From: Methanoregulaceae archaeon UBA467
Lineage (GTDB): Archaea > Halobacteriota > Methanomicrobia > Methanomicrobiales > Methanospirillaceae
Assembly: GCA_002503825.1 (NCBI GenBank)
Contig: DASP01000016.1
Span: forward strand, 68,303 to 132,302
Reading direction: 5' to 3'
DNA length: 64,000 nucleotides
A model generated the notes under the pieces. That model was given only the letters and a program-made list of their open reading frames with translations, ran no database searches and was not told the DNA's origin. The position numbers and the translations under genes are program-made. Shown here in pieces: positions 50,204 to 59,548 of this stretch (its first letter is position 1; every line of letters starts with the position of its first letter).

Positions 50204-50707
50204 TCAGGCCAGCGACGGGACGGTGTCAGCCCATGCTTCGACCGTGGCCACGATTGCATCGTCCGAGTAGGACGAGATCCTGACCTGGTCGCGTGAGAAG
50301 GTGACGTAATAGGTCTCGCCGCCGGCATCATGGCAGCGGAGGGCACAGAGGTAGCGTTCTCCATCGGTATCGCGGACCGGGTCCCCGCCCATTGCCGCGG
50401 TGAGGGCCGCATTGCCGAGAATTTCTGAAATGCCTGCATTGAAGCCGGCAATCGTCTTTGAACGGGCTGATATCTGCCCGACGTTCTTTGCTTCCTCATC
50501 TTCGTAGATGATCTTTGCGGTGTAGTTCTCGCGGTTCTTTACCACGGGGTCCATGGTGACTTCCCCGACGGTATACGGGGTGCACCCGAACGGGTTGGTT
50601 GAGATGACCTCCTGCACGATTGTGTTGAAGGTGTTCACATCTGCGATCGGGACGACCAGTTCGCGGACTGCCGTCTTGTTGTTGTTTTTGAGGACAAAAT
50701 CTGCCAT
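50204..50707 (-). CDS. Uncharacterised soluble protein (167 aa), start MADFVLKNNN
   Basis: Start ATG 50707. The protein begins MADFVLKNNNKTAVRELVVP and contains VVKNRENYTAKIIYEDEEAKNVGQISAR in the middle (about 55-83). It ends with a beta-strand-rich part (GETYYVTFSRDQVRISSYSDD). It has few cysteines (C37, C124, C128) and no signal peptide. No family assignment is possible by eye. The 43-aa membrane protein follows. The upstream run of A/T and a GAAAAG site serve as the ribosome binding region. Confidence 0.7.
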   Translation of the reverse strand: MADFVLKNNNKTAVRELVVPIADVNTFNTIVQEVISTNPFGCTPYTVGEVTMDPVVKNRENYTAKIIYEDEEAKNVGQISARSKTIAGFNAGISEILGNAALTAAMGGDPVRDTDGERYLCALRCHDAGGETYYVTFSRDQVRISSYSDDAIVATVEAWADTVPSLA

Positions 50708-51223
50708 TTTTCTCTTTTCCCGCCCCCTCATCCGGGGGCTTTGTTAGAATCAGGCAGGGAGTATCATCTAGTTCAGGAGGTGGTATGAAACCAACGCTGA
50801 ATTATGCGCCGATACACTTTCTGGAGGCATCGGTTTGCATTTTGAAGGATCGGGACGTTGGACGAAGGTAATCTGGAAAAGAAAAGCCGAACTTTTCTCA
50901 GGATACCCGGGACTGACGTATACGTAATCACCCGGATCCGGCACGGCCTCCTCAAAGGGCGCACTGACCCGGGGCATCCCTTCGGGTCCGAACCTCACGT
51001 TCCGGGCGGACTCCGTTTCTCCCGCAGGTTCATGGTCTTCGTGGCAGCCTTTACGGTTGATGCCGGGAAGAAACGGCCCGGATAATTGATTTTGCAAAAA
51101 GATAGAGTCGCCAGTGTCCTTTCCATGCGCAGAATAACGCAGGCACGCGAGGCAGTGTCACCGGAACAATTCCCATATAGTATACCGGTACATTAGTACC
51201 GGGCATTATTTGCATGTCCATAT
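50708..51223. other. Intergenic region
   Basis: 516 bp. Two overlapping frames on opposite strands (50768-51097 minus, 50858-51085 plus) have no family features and are not called. A short inverted repeat (TACCGGTACATTAGTACCGG at 51183-51202) lies just before tRNA-Gln. Confidence 0.45.
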
Positions 51224-51296
51224 ACCCCCGTAGTGTAGTGGTCAATCATGCAGGACTTTGGATCCGGCGACGGCGGTTCGAATCCGCCCGGGGGTA
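51224..51296 (+). tRNA. tRNA-Gln (anticodon TTG)
   Basis: Cloverleaf drawn by hand: acceptor ACCCCCG/CGGGGGT (7 bp), anticodon stem CAGGA/TCCGG with loop CTTTGGA (anticodon TTG) and one A-G mismatch, T-arm GGCGG/CCGCC with loop TTCGAAT, discriminator A at 51296. CCA is not encoded, and there is no intron. Confidence 0.9.
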
Positions 51297-51416
51297 TACG
51301 AAAATAGTGCGTGGAACGGCCTTCAACAGGGAGCAGATATTCTTTTCCCGAAAAATCCTGTTTCTCTCTGTGTTCTCTCCCGGAGACCTGAAATGCCATT
51401 CATTGCGGTTGACCGG

Positions 51417-51695
51417 TTACTCCAGCCCGGACCTGGCCTTTTTATAGGTACGGATAAGGTCTTCCAGTTCCCGGTCCATCTCTTTTGACTGTTCATCCCA
51501 CGACGTGCCGCCCGATCTCTCAAGTTCCTTTATTTTTTTGTCGAGCGCCGAATGCTTCCGGTCAAATTCCTCCATAAGTCCTTTGAACCGGACATCCGGG
51601 TCGGTTACTACGGTTTCACCGGCATCGATCGTTTTCCTGTCGGATTCAAGTTCACGGAGCGCCGCTTCAAGTCTCCTCACGTATGCATCCTTCAC
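51417..51695 (-). CDS. Coiled-coil protein of unknown function
   Basis: 92 aa, almost wholly charged helix: RRLEAALRELESDRKTI, FKGLMEEFDRKHSALDKKIKELER and DRELEDLIRTYKKARSGLE. No Cys and no membrane segment. It is divergent from the methyltransferase gene that begins at 51833. No named family is recognised. Confidence 0.65.
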   Translation of the reverse strand: MKDAYVRRLEAALRELESDRKTIDAGETVVTDPDVRFKGLMEEFDRKHSALDKKIKELERSGGTSWDEQSKEMDRELEDLIRTYKKARSGLE

Positions 51696-51832
51696 TGCGT
51701 GTTATCCCCTTACCCGAATACACAACAGGGAACTATAAAAAACCATTCTTCCCGTTCGCCGGAACCTTCTTCTGCCCGGGCCCGGGCCGGCCTGTACCAC
51801 CTGGTGACCGTTTCACGACGCGGAACCGTGAA

Positions 51833-52612
51833 ATGTTCCGGCGCCGTAACCATAGGTACGAGTATCTCATGGACCCCGAGTGTATCTTTATCCTCCGTTC
51901 CGGTCTGCCACGGCAGGGTCCGGGTTCAGACGAATGTACTGAAAAGGCGTACCGTATGCTTAGCGGGCTCCCCGGGCATCCTGATATTCTTGATATCGGG
52001 TGCGGGACCGGTGCACAGACACTGGTGCTGGCAGAGCTGTCGGGCGGCATCGTCGACGCCGTCGATATATACCTCCCGTATTTGAAGGAACTGGAGCGTA
52101 AAGCGAAGGAAGCGGGATTTTCAGGGCGCATCCTCCCTCACCCGGCCTCGATGTCGTCATTACCGGTGCCGCCCGGGAGCTATGACCTGATCTGGTCCGA
52201 GGGGGCGATCTACCTGATGGGGTTCCGCGAGGGACTTGAGTACTGGAGCAGGTTCGTTCGCGACGGGGGGTATATCGTCGTCACCGGGGTCTCGTGGCTC
52301 ACCGGTGCACAGTCATACGAGGCACGATCCTACTGGGACCGGGAGTACCCGGGTATGAGGACCGTTCCTGAAAATGTCGGGATAATCCGGTCTCTCGGCC
52401 TTTACCCCGTCGGCACGTTCGTCCTGCCGGAATCTGCGTGGTGGGAGACATATTACACCCCTCTCGGGGCCAGGGTGGAACAGATGCGGGCAGAGTACCG
52501 CGATGACCCGGACATGTGCGCAATGCTCGATGGGGTCGATACCGAAATCGCCATGTACCGGAACCATTCCGGTGAATATGGCTCTGTCTTTTACCTGATG
52601 CAGAAACGCTGA
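51833..52612 (+). CDS. Class I SAM-dependent methyltransferase
   Basis: 259 aa from ATG 51833 (ATG 51869 also possible). SAM-binding motif I LDIGCGTGAQTLVLAEL (about residues 52-68), the acidic end of strand 2 DAVDIYLPYL, and motif IV SYDLIWSEGAIYLMGF (about 115-130). The substrate is unknown. The final 33 bases plus those just after the stop form the first copy of the 46-bp tandem array, so the gene's 3' end has been amplified. Confidence 0.85.
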   Translation: MFRRRNHRYEYLMDPECIFILRSGLPRQGPGSDECTEKAYRMLSGLPGHPDILDIGCGTGAQTLVLAELSGGIVDAVDIYLPYLKELERKAKEAGFSGRILPHPASMSSLPVPPGSYDLIWSEGAIYLMGFREGLEYWSRFVRDGGYIVVTGVSWLTGAQSYEARSYWDREYPGMRTVPENVGIIRSLGLYPVGTFVLPESAWWETYYTPLGARVEQMRAEYRDDPDMCAMLDGVDTEIAMYRNHSGEYGSVFYLMQKR

Positions 52613-52980
52613 GTGGGTCGGCGATGGTCCTGTACTTCACCTGATCCGGAAACACGGAGTGTGCCGACGAGGGTCCTGTTCTTCACCTGATGCAGAAACC
52701 CTGTGTGTGTCGACTATGGTCCTGTACTTCACCTGATGCAGAAACCCTGTGTGTGTCGGCGATGGTCCTGTTCTTCACCTGATCCGGAAACGCCGGGTGT
52801 GTCGGCGATGGTCCTGTTCTTCACCTGATCCGGAAACGCCGGGTGTGCCGACTATGGTCCTGTACTTCACCTGATCCGGAAACACGGAGTGTGCCGACTA
52901 TGGTCCTGTACTTCACCTGATCCGGAAACGCCGGGTGTGCCGGCGATGGTCCTGTACTTCACCTGATCCGGAAACGCCGG
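52580..52980. repeat. 46-bp tandem array derived from the methyltransferase 3' end (about 8.7 copies)
   Basis: Units start every 46 bases: 52580, 52626, 52672, 52718, 52764, 52810, 52856, 52902, 52948 (last one partial). The first unit is the end of the methyltransferase gene itself. Units share GGTCCTGT(A/T)CTTCACCTGAT, then a small stem that switches between CCG...CGG and CAG...CTG forms, then GTG(T/C)CG(G/A)C. No spacers, so it is not CRISPR; 46 is not a multiple of three, so it is not a coding repeat. Confidence 0.93.
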
Positions 52981-53745
52981 TACCTGTGACTGCCCGGTAT
53001 CCCCGGCGTGTGACCCGGCCTGCGGCACCAGGTCCGTTTATTTTTGATATACCGGCAAAAAACGCACGTATTCCGGACCCGCCCGCGCCTGTTGGAAAAA
53101 ATCCGGATAAATGCATAAATTAACGGCTGATTTTCTTTATCAGCCACTATCCTTCCGGGAATTGTGTTATGAGACCGCAATATTCATGTACCTGGCCGGC
53201 CCACATTTTTTAAGGACAATGAGCAGCAGAAACCGCGTTTTCATCCCGCATGCAGCCAGGACGGCGGTACCGGCAGCGATGCGTGCTGCCGTTATCATCT
53301 TCATTACGCGGGTGTGGCTGCTGATCCTCGGGATGGCCGGGCTTTTACCGTCTGCTCCCGGTGGATCCTCTCCTTACTGCTCCCGTTTCCCGGCTCACGG
53401 CCGGCATTCCCCGGGTGCAGTGATACCGCCCTTCTTTCTCCTGATTCTGAATCGTTCGTAAATACGGCGGTTTTTCCTGCGGGTCGCCTCATGGTTCCCT
53501 GATCTTCGCAAGAAACCGCTCTTTCCTGATCCGTCGATTAATGCACCGTTCCGTGCGAACACCCGTACCCGTCCTCGTGACCATCTCCCCGCCTCCTCCG
53601 GGAGGGATCCGCAACCATGAATGCTATCCACAGAACCTACACCAGAAATACCGATAATCCTCTACCGAAAAACGTGTGCACCGCAGAAGAACAGACATAT
53701 CCGGACTGCCCTGCCGGAAGGGACCTGAGGAGGTGACCAGGCGCC
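52981..53745. other. Long non-coding stretch
   Basis: 765 bp. Several short frames exist but none shows family features or an appropriate start. The sequence looks unusually G+C-rich and CG-rich in places. No tRNA or hairpin array is evident. Confidence 0.45.
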
Positions 53746-54126
53746 ATGCAGGTCTCCCCGCACGGACCCGGACATGACGGTCCCGGGCCGGACCGATATT
53801 CCCGGAGTCGTCCGCTGGAATTCGAGGCACGAAACCTCCTCTCATCGGGCGGCTACTATGTCATGCACCGGAGCGGGTCAAAAACCCCGGTCAACCTTAT
53901 AGGGGTCAGCGATGACGAGGTGCTGATGGTCCAGGTACGCCGCTCCAGAACGCCCCTTTCAGGGGTGCGGGACGTGCACGAACGCTACCATGCCGACATG
54001 GACCTGATCCGGAAGGTGGGGGGGACACGGTTCTGTAAAAAAGAGCTCTGGGTCTTTTCCCAGCCGGACGGGTGGCACTATTATGAGGTCTTCCCTGGCG
54101 GGCTCATGGAGCTTGACGGGCCGTGA
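53746..54126 (+). CDS. PD-(D/E)XK-like protein, catalytic residues partly missing
   Basis: 126 aa. The pattern LEFEARNLLSSGGYYVMHRSG is followed by KTPVNLIGV and EVLMVQVRRSRT, which mirrors a small restriction-endonuclease fold (first helix, hairpin, then D..(D/E)XK). Here the expected acid is N (VNLI) and the lysine-bearing strand reads QVRR, so catalysis is doubtful. The opening ~20 residues (MQVSPHGPGHDG) are low-complexity and the true start may be later. Function is a guess from fold pattern. Confidence 0.5.
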   Translation: MQVSPHGPGHDGPGPDRYSRSRPLEFEARNLLSSGGYYVMHRSGSKTPVNLIGVSDDEVLMVQVRRSRTPLSGVRDVHERYHADMDLIRKVGGTRFCKKELWVFSQPDGWHYYEVFPGGLMELDGP

Positions 54127-54394
54127 GGACAGGACACATCTTTTCCCGGACCGGTGCCCGTATGGCCGCCCCGGAATCGAAAAGCCGGGTATTCAGGGTC
54201 GGCAGCGGGGTCTGTCACCGGGAGATTGCGTACACAAACCGGTGACGGCAACGTCACCAGGGGATCGGCATTCAACCGTTCCGGCAGGAGAGATGGTGTG
54301 ACTCCATCCCCCGTCTTTGCCTGAATGTACTCACCTCACCCATGCATGACGCCAAAAAGAATTATTTATCATCCGGGGTGATCGTTCGTACATC

Positions 54395-54826
54395 ATGGCA
54401 CTCAGTCCTGAAACGGAGGCAGAGGTTATGCAGATGCTGGACCTCTATGCACAGTATTACCATGAAAAAAACCTGGACAAACTACTGTCGATAGTATCAA
54501 AGGAGATATCAGGATTCGGGAGCGGTCCCGACGAGCTCGTGCTCAATGCCGCCCGGTTCAGGGAGCAGGTCAGGCGTGACCTGGGCCAGGCAGGGACCGT
54601 GAAGCTCTCGTTTGAGATCCTGAAGGCCGATGGCGTCATGCCGTGTGCATGGGTCACTGCACTCTGTCATTTTTCAGCAGTCGTCGACGGCAAGGCGCTG
54701 TCCATGTCCGGAAGGATGACCGTCGTCCTGCGAAATACCGGATCACGCTGGCTCTTTGAACAGGTCCACTTCTCAATGCCGTGTGCACCGCAGCTGCCCG
54801 GGCAGTCTTACCCCGGGTCCGCATAG
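54395..54826 (+). CDS. SnoaL/NTF2-like protein
   Basis: 143 aa. It begins with helix MQMLDLYAQYYHEKNLDKLLSIVS, then strands KEISGFGSGPDELVLNAA and SMSGRMTVVLRNTGSRWLFEQVHFS, ending in a Pro/Gly-rich tail. This is the NTF2-like cone fold used by SnoaL and DUF4440-type small-molecule enzymes or binding proteins. No catalytic set is evident. An AATTATTTATC TATA-like site precedes it (about 54359-54369). Confidence 0.72.
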   Translation: MALSPETEAEVMQMLDLYAQYYHEKNLDKLLSIVSKEISGFGSGPDELVLNAARFREQVRRDLGQAGTVKLSFEILKADGVMPCAWVTALCHFSAVVDGKALSMSGRMTVVLRNTGSRWLFEQVHFSMPCAPQLPGQSYPGSA

Positions 54827-55022
54827 AAGGACTGAAAATTATTCCTTTTTTTGGGAGATGAACGGGTAAACGGACATTTTCAGGGAGACAGGCTCGTGCT
54901 CCGGACTATTGGCAGGTCTTCATACTCACGGCGGACCACCGCTCCCGGAAGAGACAAAAATAATGGAGCCTGCGTATTGCACGCCCGGTCGCAAAGATCT
55001 AAAAAAAGTGACGGGTTCCGGC

Positions 55023-55820
55023 TCAGAACGCCGGGAAGGACTGTTCCCGGATGGGTGCGAGGTTGTACACGTACCAGTTCGGGTAGATGATCTGCGAGAC
55101 AAAGGTCATGGTATAGCCGTTCCCCTGGAGCCCTTCGAAGTACTGGGGCGTCTCCCACCTCATGTAGGCGGCATTTTTGTCAAACATCTTCTTCTTTGAA
55201 TTCCAGCGTTCCCCGACAGTTATATAGACATCGTAGGCAGCCGGCGGGAGGAGCTGGTAGAAGGTCCGGAGGTCCCCCTTCACCACGTACACGACGGTCG
55301 TGGCAGTCCCGGGTATCCCCTTCGGGGTGAAGGCGACGACGACATCGGTCATGCCGTTCGTGTTGTCGATGGTGAGGTACTGCCAGCCCGGCGAGCTGGA
55401 CCCTTTCAGGACTGAGCCGCTCATAATCCGGGGATAGACTATGTCGAGCGAGATCTGCCGGTATGCCTCTATCATGGAGGACGACCGTGGCGAGAGCGCG
55501 ATGGCCCTGTCATAGGCAGCGATGGCGGCTTCATGGTTACCAAGTTTCGCAAGGCTCTGGCCGAGGGCGAAATACGACCGGTAGTTCTCCGGGTCGGCTT
55601 CGATTGCCTTCTCAAAGGAGCTGACCGCCGATTCGAACCGGCCCTGTGCGGCATAGCCGGTGCCCAGGGTGTAATACTCAGGGGCCGACAGGGCCGGCGT
55701 GGCAGTAGCAGGGCCGGTATCCTCCGCTCCGCACGGCATACTTATCAGGGCGATCACCGTCATTGCAAGCAACAGCACCGCACATTTTGATCCGGAAAGA
55801 GATGATGGCATCATGATCAC
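55023..55820 (-). CDS. Secreted TPR-repeat protein
   Basis: 265 aa. N-terminal signal peptide (CAVLLLAMTVIALISMPCGAED). TPR region with repeats AAQGRFESAVSSFEKAIEADP and LAKLGNHEAAIAAYDRAIALSP (about residues 55-110). The C-terminal ~140 residues are a beta-rich domain (GWQYLTIDNTNGMTDVVVAFT) of unknown type. It probably scaffolds surface or periplasm-like proteins. It stands alone on the minus strand. Confidence 0.75.
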   Translation of the reverse strand: MIMMPSSLSGSKCAVLLLAMTVIALISMPCGAEDTGPATATPALSAPEYYTLGTGYAAQGRFESAVSSFEKAIEADPENYRSYFALGQSLAKLGNHEAAIAAYDRAIALSPRSSSMIEAYRQISLDIVYPRIMSGSVLKGSSSPGWQYLTIDNTNGMTDVVVAFTPKGIPGTATTVVYVVKGDLRTFYQLLPPAAYDVYITVGERWNSKKKMFDKNAAYMRWETPQYFEGLQGNGYTMTFVSQIIYPNWYVYNLAPIREQSFPAF

Positions 55821-56119
55821 GATGTGGGTACCCTGAACACCCGGGTTAATATAGCTTCTTCTTAGGAGTGGAGATCTGAAAGGGATGACCCCGGGACATC
55901 TGCACTGATCTCACTGCATTGGTGGTTCAGCCGGGTTTCCTGCCGCCGGTTGCATGCCGGGCGACCGGACACCTTCGCCCGGTTCTCCTCTACCGGAGGG
56001 TATCAGCGGTCCGGGAGGTTATCCTGCCACTGGCTGCATATCAGGTTTAGCAGAGGCCTGCCGTGGATTCTCAGTCAAGAGGGCAGATCAACGGCCCGGG
56101 GGGTTATCCTGCATAGGTA
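55821..56119. other. Intergenic segment with degenerate repeats
   Basis: 299 bp. Imperfect repeats of GG(T/G)T(T/A)(T/A)CCTGC plus neighbouring bases occur near 55934, 56013 and 56101 and may be residues of a decayed repeat. No gene is seen. Confidence 0.4.
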
Positions 56120-57901
56120 TTACTTCGCAGGACTACCGGAGCTCCCGCCAGGTCGCTCCTTGAGGAAGGTACTGAAAAAGGGAGGTACCCCGCCACCGGC
56201 CGTCCCGTTGACGATCGTGATCCTCCCGTCGGTCACCGGGGTCACCGGGGTGTTCTGCCTGAGGTATTCCGCCACCGGATCGATATCGTAGACGGTTGTC
56301 CCGGTCTTGTTTTGTTGCGCTGAAAAGACCTGGCAGCCGTCCCCGCCGCCGGCAAGCCAATTATTCACGAAGACCGTATAGGTCTGGTTATCATCGAGGA
56401 CCTGGTATTTCCCGTCGGGACCGGCGACAGTCACGTCTTTTACCCTGCTGCCGGGTTCGGTGACCCCGATAAAGGTGCTTCCGTTGTACGTCGCGTTGTA
56501 CGGGGTCCCGGCCGTATCGATCACGAACCTGATGCCCGATACCTGCAGGAACCCGCCGGAATCGACCGGGCCGTTTGCGTTGTCCAGCGAGGATGCCGAA
56601 CCTTCGAGGGCCTCGCGGAGGTCGCTGCCCTTCATCTCAACCCTCACGATCTCGTCCCGGTACGGGAGGATCTGGTAGAGCATGTAGTACGTGATGTTTC
56701 CCGCCGGGAAGACCTGGTCGCCCCTGATGCCGCCGCCGTTGATGATCGCGATACCGGCATTGCCGAACCAGTCGCGCCATGCATCTGCGATAAAGTCTCC
56801 TGCTGCCGCTTCCCCGCTCCTGACGGTGGTCTTGCGGGTATCGATCGGGACCGTCGAGACACCTACGGTCGCCCTGAGCCGTTCGCCGTATTCGGCGATA
56901 TACGGTGCAAAGAGTGCATCGACTGCCGGGTCGCCGGGGGTGCTGTTATCGAGGTACAGGTAACTCCATTGCGGGTCACGGATACCGGACGTTCCTGCTG
57001 AAACTGTGCCGGTGCCGTTACCCTGACTATTCAGGGGGCCTTCCGTTCCGGCCGGCCCTTCCCACGTGAACCGCAGGATACCCAGCCGTTCGCCCCTCAT
57101 GCCGTCCTGCACGACGACCGTCTCCCAGCCGCCCGGGCCTTCCACGATCTCGTACAGGTAGATATGGTCATGACCGCCGACGATCAGGTCTATACCCGAT
57201 ACGGCCCGGGCAAGGGCGATATCGTCCTCCGATCCGGTATGGGTGACCGCGATGACGAGGTCGGCCCCCTGCGCCCTGAGATCGCCGGCCATCCGCCCGG
57301 CAACGCCGCCCAGGTCTGGGTCCACGGTGGTCCCGGCCGCCGGGCTCGAGATCCGGGCGAGGTCAGGAGTCATCAGCCCGAAGACCCCGACCTTTACCCC
57401 GGATACGTCCAGCATGGCCGACGGGGTGATGCGGGAGGCAAGGACCGGGTCCTGCACCTGCATGTTGGCACAGACGACTGGGAACCCTGCGGCACCCGTG
57501 GCATTGGCATACACTTCCTCGCCGAAATCGAATTCGTGGTTGCCGGGGCAGACGACGTTATACCCGGCGAGGGTCATGCCCTGCATCTCGGGAATGCCCG
57601 AGTAGGTATCATAGAAGGTGCCGGTGAGGTCGTCACCGCTTGAGATGAGAAGCGATCCGTCGGCAGTGGCCCTGATCTCCTTTGCAGCACCGGATATCCG
57701 GGAAAAGCCCCCGACCATTACACCGCTTTCGTTTTTATACGGCCCGACCTGGCTCTGGAGGTCTGAAGTGGTCATGATAACGAACGAAAGCGTCCTTTCG
57801 CTGCGGGAAGGTCCTGAAATGAGCGGGACGATGATGGCAGTTGCGACGAAGAGCACTGCAATGATGACGATGAGGAGCGGGACAACGGTGCGGCTGTTCA
57901 T
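56120..57901 (-). CDS. 5'-nucleotidase/2',3'-cyclic phosphodiesterase-type metallophosphatase, membrane-anchored
   Basis: 593 aa. N-terminal membrane anchor VVPLLIVIIAVLFVATAIIVPLI, then the calcineurin-like domain (IMTTSDLQSQ, SSGDDLTGTFYD, CPGNHEFDFGEE near 118, AVTHTGSEDDI, GGHDHIYLYE near 243). The 5'-nucleotidase C-terminal domain has IINGGGIRGDQVFPAG near 385 and NWLAGGGDGCQVF near 525. Two metal ions hydrolyse extracellular nucleotides, releasing phosphate. A short tail repeat lies past the stop. Confidence 0.9.
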   Translation of the reverse strand: MNSRTVVPLLIVIIAVLFVATAIIVPLISGPSRSERTLSFVIMTTSDLQSQVGPYKNESGVMVGGFSRISGAAKEIRATADGSLLISSGDDLTGTFYDTYSGIPEMQGMTLAGYNVVCPGNHEFDFGEEVYANATGAAGFPVVCANMQVQDPVLASRITPSAMLDVSGVKVGVFGLMTPDLARISSPAAGTTVDPDLGGVAGRMAGDLRAQGADLVIAVTHTGSEDDIALARAVSGIDLIVGGHDHIYLYEIVEGPGGWETVVVQDGMRGERLGILRFTWEGPAGTEGPLNSQGNGTGTVSAGTSGIRDPQWSYLYLDNSTPGDPAVDALFAPYIAEYGERLRATVGVSTVPIDTRKTTVRSGEAAAGDFIADAWRDWFGNAGIAIINGGGIRGDQVFPAGNITYYMLYQILPYRDEIVRVEMKGSDLREALEGSASSLDNANGPVDSGGFLQVSGIRFVIDTAGTPYNATYNGSTFIGVTEPGSRVKDVTVAGPDGKYQVLDDNQTYTVFVNNWLAGGGDGCQVFSAQQNKTGTTVYDIDPVAEYLRQNTPVTPVTDGRITIVNGTAGGGVPPFFSTFLKERPGGSSGSPAK

Positions 57902-58243
57902 AGGAGTATACAGTATGGGGAAAATGATATGAATTACGGAACGGAAGTCAGGGAGGGGGACGGGACCTTTCGGCTACCCGGCAGCTTTATCTGGCCGGCT
58001 CCCGGGGTTCATGGAGCTTTTTTCTGATATTGGCATCGGGATCGATCTCTTTCCATATACTTCCGATGAACCTGATAACCCGGTTGCCCGTACCGCACGC
58101 TCACGGGGAATTGTCCTTTTTTCGGGGGATCAGGATCCCGGGAAAAGGGTCTGACGCATGCCGGGATACGGAACGGATGCTTCCCGAAACGAACTGAACC
58201 GCAATCCAACAGTTCAAATACCCCGGATAACAGTAACCATATC
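57902..58243. other. Divergent promoter region
   Basis: 342 bp between two divergent surface-protein genes; weakly AT-rich only near both starts. No motif is clear. Confidence 0.4.
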
Positions 58244-59548
58244 ATGAGATTTATGCGACATACGGTTTTGATCCTGCTGACTGCGGTCCTTGCCATGGGA
58301 GTGTACGGCGCTGCCGCTGCCGAAATCGGTGGCGAGTCGGGGTATTACCATATAACCTCCGCTCCTTCGGGGGCCGCCGTGTACTTTGACGGCACCTACA
58401 AGGGTACGACCCCCATCACGCTGGAGGTGTCCACTACCGGGACTCCCGGGCATACCCTCTCCCTCTCCCTGCCCGGGTACCAGGCCTACACGCAGACCAT
58501 CCCGGGCAACCCTTCGGCAGGGCAGACCGTCTATATCACCGCGACCCTGACCCCGCTTGCGGGGAGCGGGAAGGGGTACTACCAGGTCTCCTCTTCCCCC
58601 ACCAACGCGGAGGTGTACTTCGACGGCATCTTCAAGGGGACGTCCCCGGTGACCGTGGAGGTCTCTTCCACCGGGACACCCGGGCATACGATCAACGTGT
58701 ACAAATCGGGCTACCAGTCATTTTCCCAGTACTACGCGGGAAATCCCCAGGACGGGCAGACGATCTATGTCTACGCCTCCCTTACCCCGGTCCAGAGCTA
58801 CGGGAGCGTGTATGTGACCAGCAGCCCCCAGGGGGCCACCGCTACCCTTGACGACTCCCGGACCGGGACTACCCCCTACACCTTCACGTCGGTCCCTGTC
58901 GGATCGCACTCCGTCACGGTCTCCCTCCCCGGGTACCAGACCTACACCGGGACCGTCCTGGTCACGTCCGGGAGCGCCCCCACGGTGAGTGTCACCCTTC
59001 CCCAGATAACCGGAACCGGGAGCCTGTATGTCACCAGTACGCCTGTCGGGGCCCGTCTCTCCGTGGACGGTGACTACTACGGGACCACTCCGACCACGGC
59101 AGGCAGTCTCTCCCAGGGGACCCACCAGGTGCTCCTCAGTCTCACGGGATACCAGGACTATTCCGGGACGGTCAGCATAGCCACGGGCCAGACGACATAC
59201 CTCACCCCCACTCTCGTAAAGGTGGCCCCGACAACGTCGTACGGCACCCTGTCGATCTCCTCCACCCCCACCGATGCGGAGGCCTACGTGGACAACGTGT
59301 TCCGGGGCTACACCCCGCTCACCCTGAATGACATCCCGCCCGGGTCCCACACCATCACCCTGAGGCTGGACGGGTACCAGAACTGGCAGGGCACCGTGCA
59401 GGTGAACGCCGGGCAGACCACGACCGTTCAGGGTATCCTGGGCCCGGTCCCCACCACGACTTCCACAAAACTGCCCGGTTTCGGGACCGCGGTCGTGATG
59501 GCGGCGCTCGGGATACTGGGAGCGGCGGTGTGCCGGAGGCGGGACTGA
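58244..59548 (+). CDS. Secreted PEGA-repeat surface protein with C-terminal membrane/sorting tail
   Basis: 434 aa. Signal peptide (TVLILLTAVLAMGVYGAAAAE). Five PEGA domains spaced every ~70-80 residues. Each has a TS(A/S/T)PxxAxxxxD core and a TP(I/V/Y/L) turn: YHITSAPSGAAVYFDG at ~36, YQVSSSPTNAEVYFDG at ~116, YVTSSPQGATATLDD at ~190, YVTSTPVGARLSVDG at ~264, SISSTPTDAEAYVDN at ~335. The C-terminus reads LPGFGTAVVMAALGILGAAV plus basic residues (CRRRD), resembling a PGF-type archaeosortase tail. Probably S-layer associated. Confidence 0.88.
   Translation: MRFMRHTVLILLTAVLAMGVYGAAAAEIGGESGYYHITSAPSGAAVYFDGTYKGTTPITLEVSTTGTPGHTLSLSLPGYQAYTQTIPGNPSAGQTVYITATLTPLAGSGKGYYQVSSSPTNAEVYFDGIFKGTSPVTVEVSSTGTPGHTINVYKSGYQSFSQYYAGNPQDGQTIYVYASLTPVQSYGSVYVTSSPQGATATLDDSRTGTTPYTFTSVPVGSHSVTVSLPGYQTYTGTVLVTSGSAPTVSVTLPQITGTGSLYVTSTPVGARLSVDGDYYGTTPTTAGSLSQGTHQVLLSLTGYQDYSGTVSIATGQTTYLTPTLVKVAPTTSYGTLSISSTPTDAEAYVDNVFRGYTPLTLNDIPPGSHTITLRLDGYQNWQGTVQVNAGQTTTVQGILGPVPTTTSTKLPGFGTAVVMAALGILGAAVCRRRD

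Noticed and set aside
50768..51097. Overlapping plus/minus open frames of 75-109 codons
   Set aside because: No recognisable motifs, no ribosome site decides a start, and each is antisense to the other.
52580..52980. Possible CRISPR array
   Set aside because: Units are contiguous with no spacers and the first unit is part of a gene; no cas genes are nearby.
53111..53461. 116-codon plus-strand frame in the gap behind the 46-bp array
   Set aside because: Biased, low-complexity residues, no homology pattern and no ribosome binding site; treated as non-coding.
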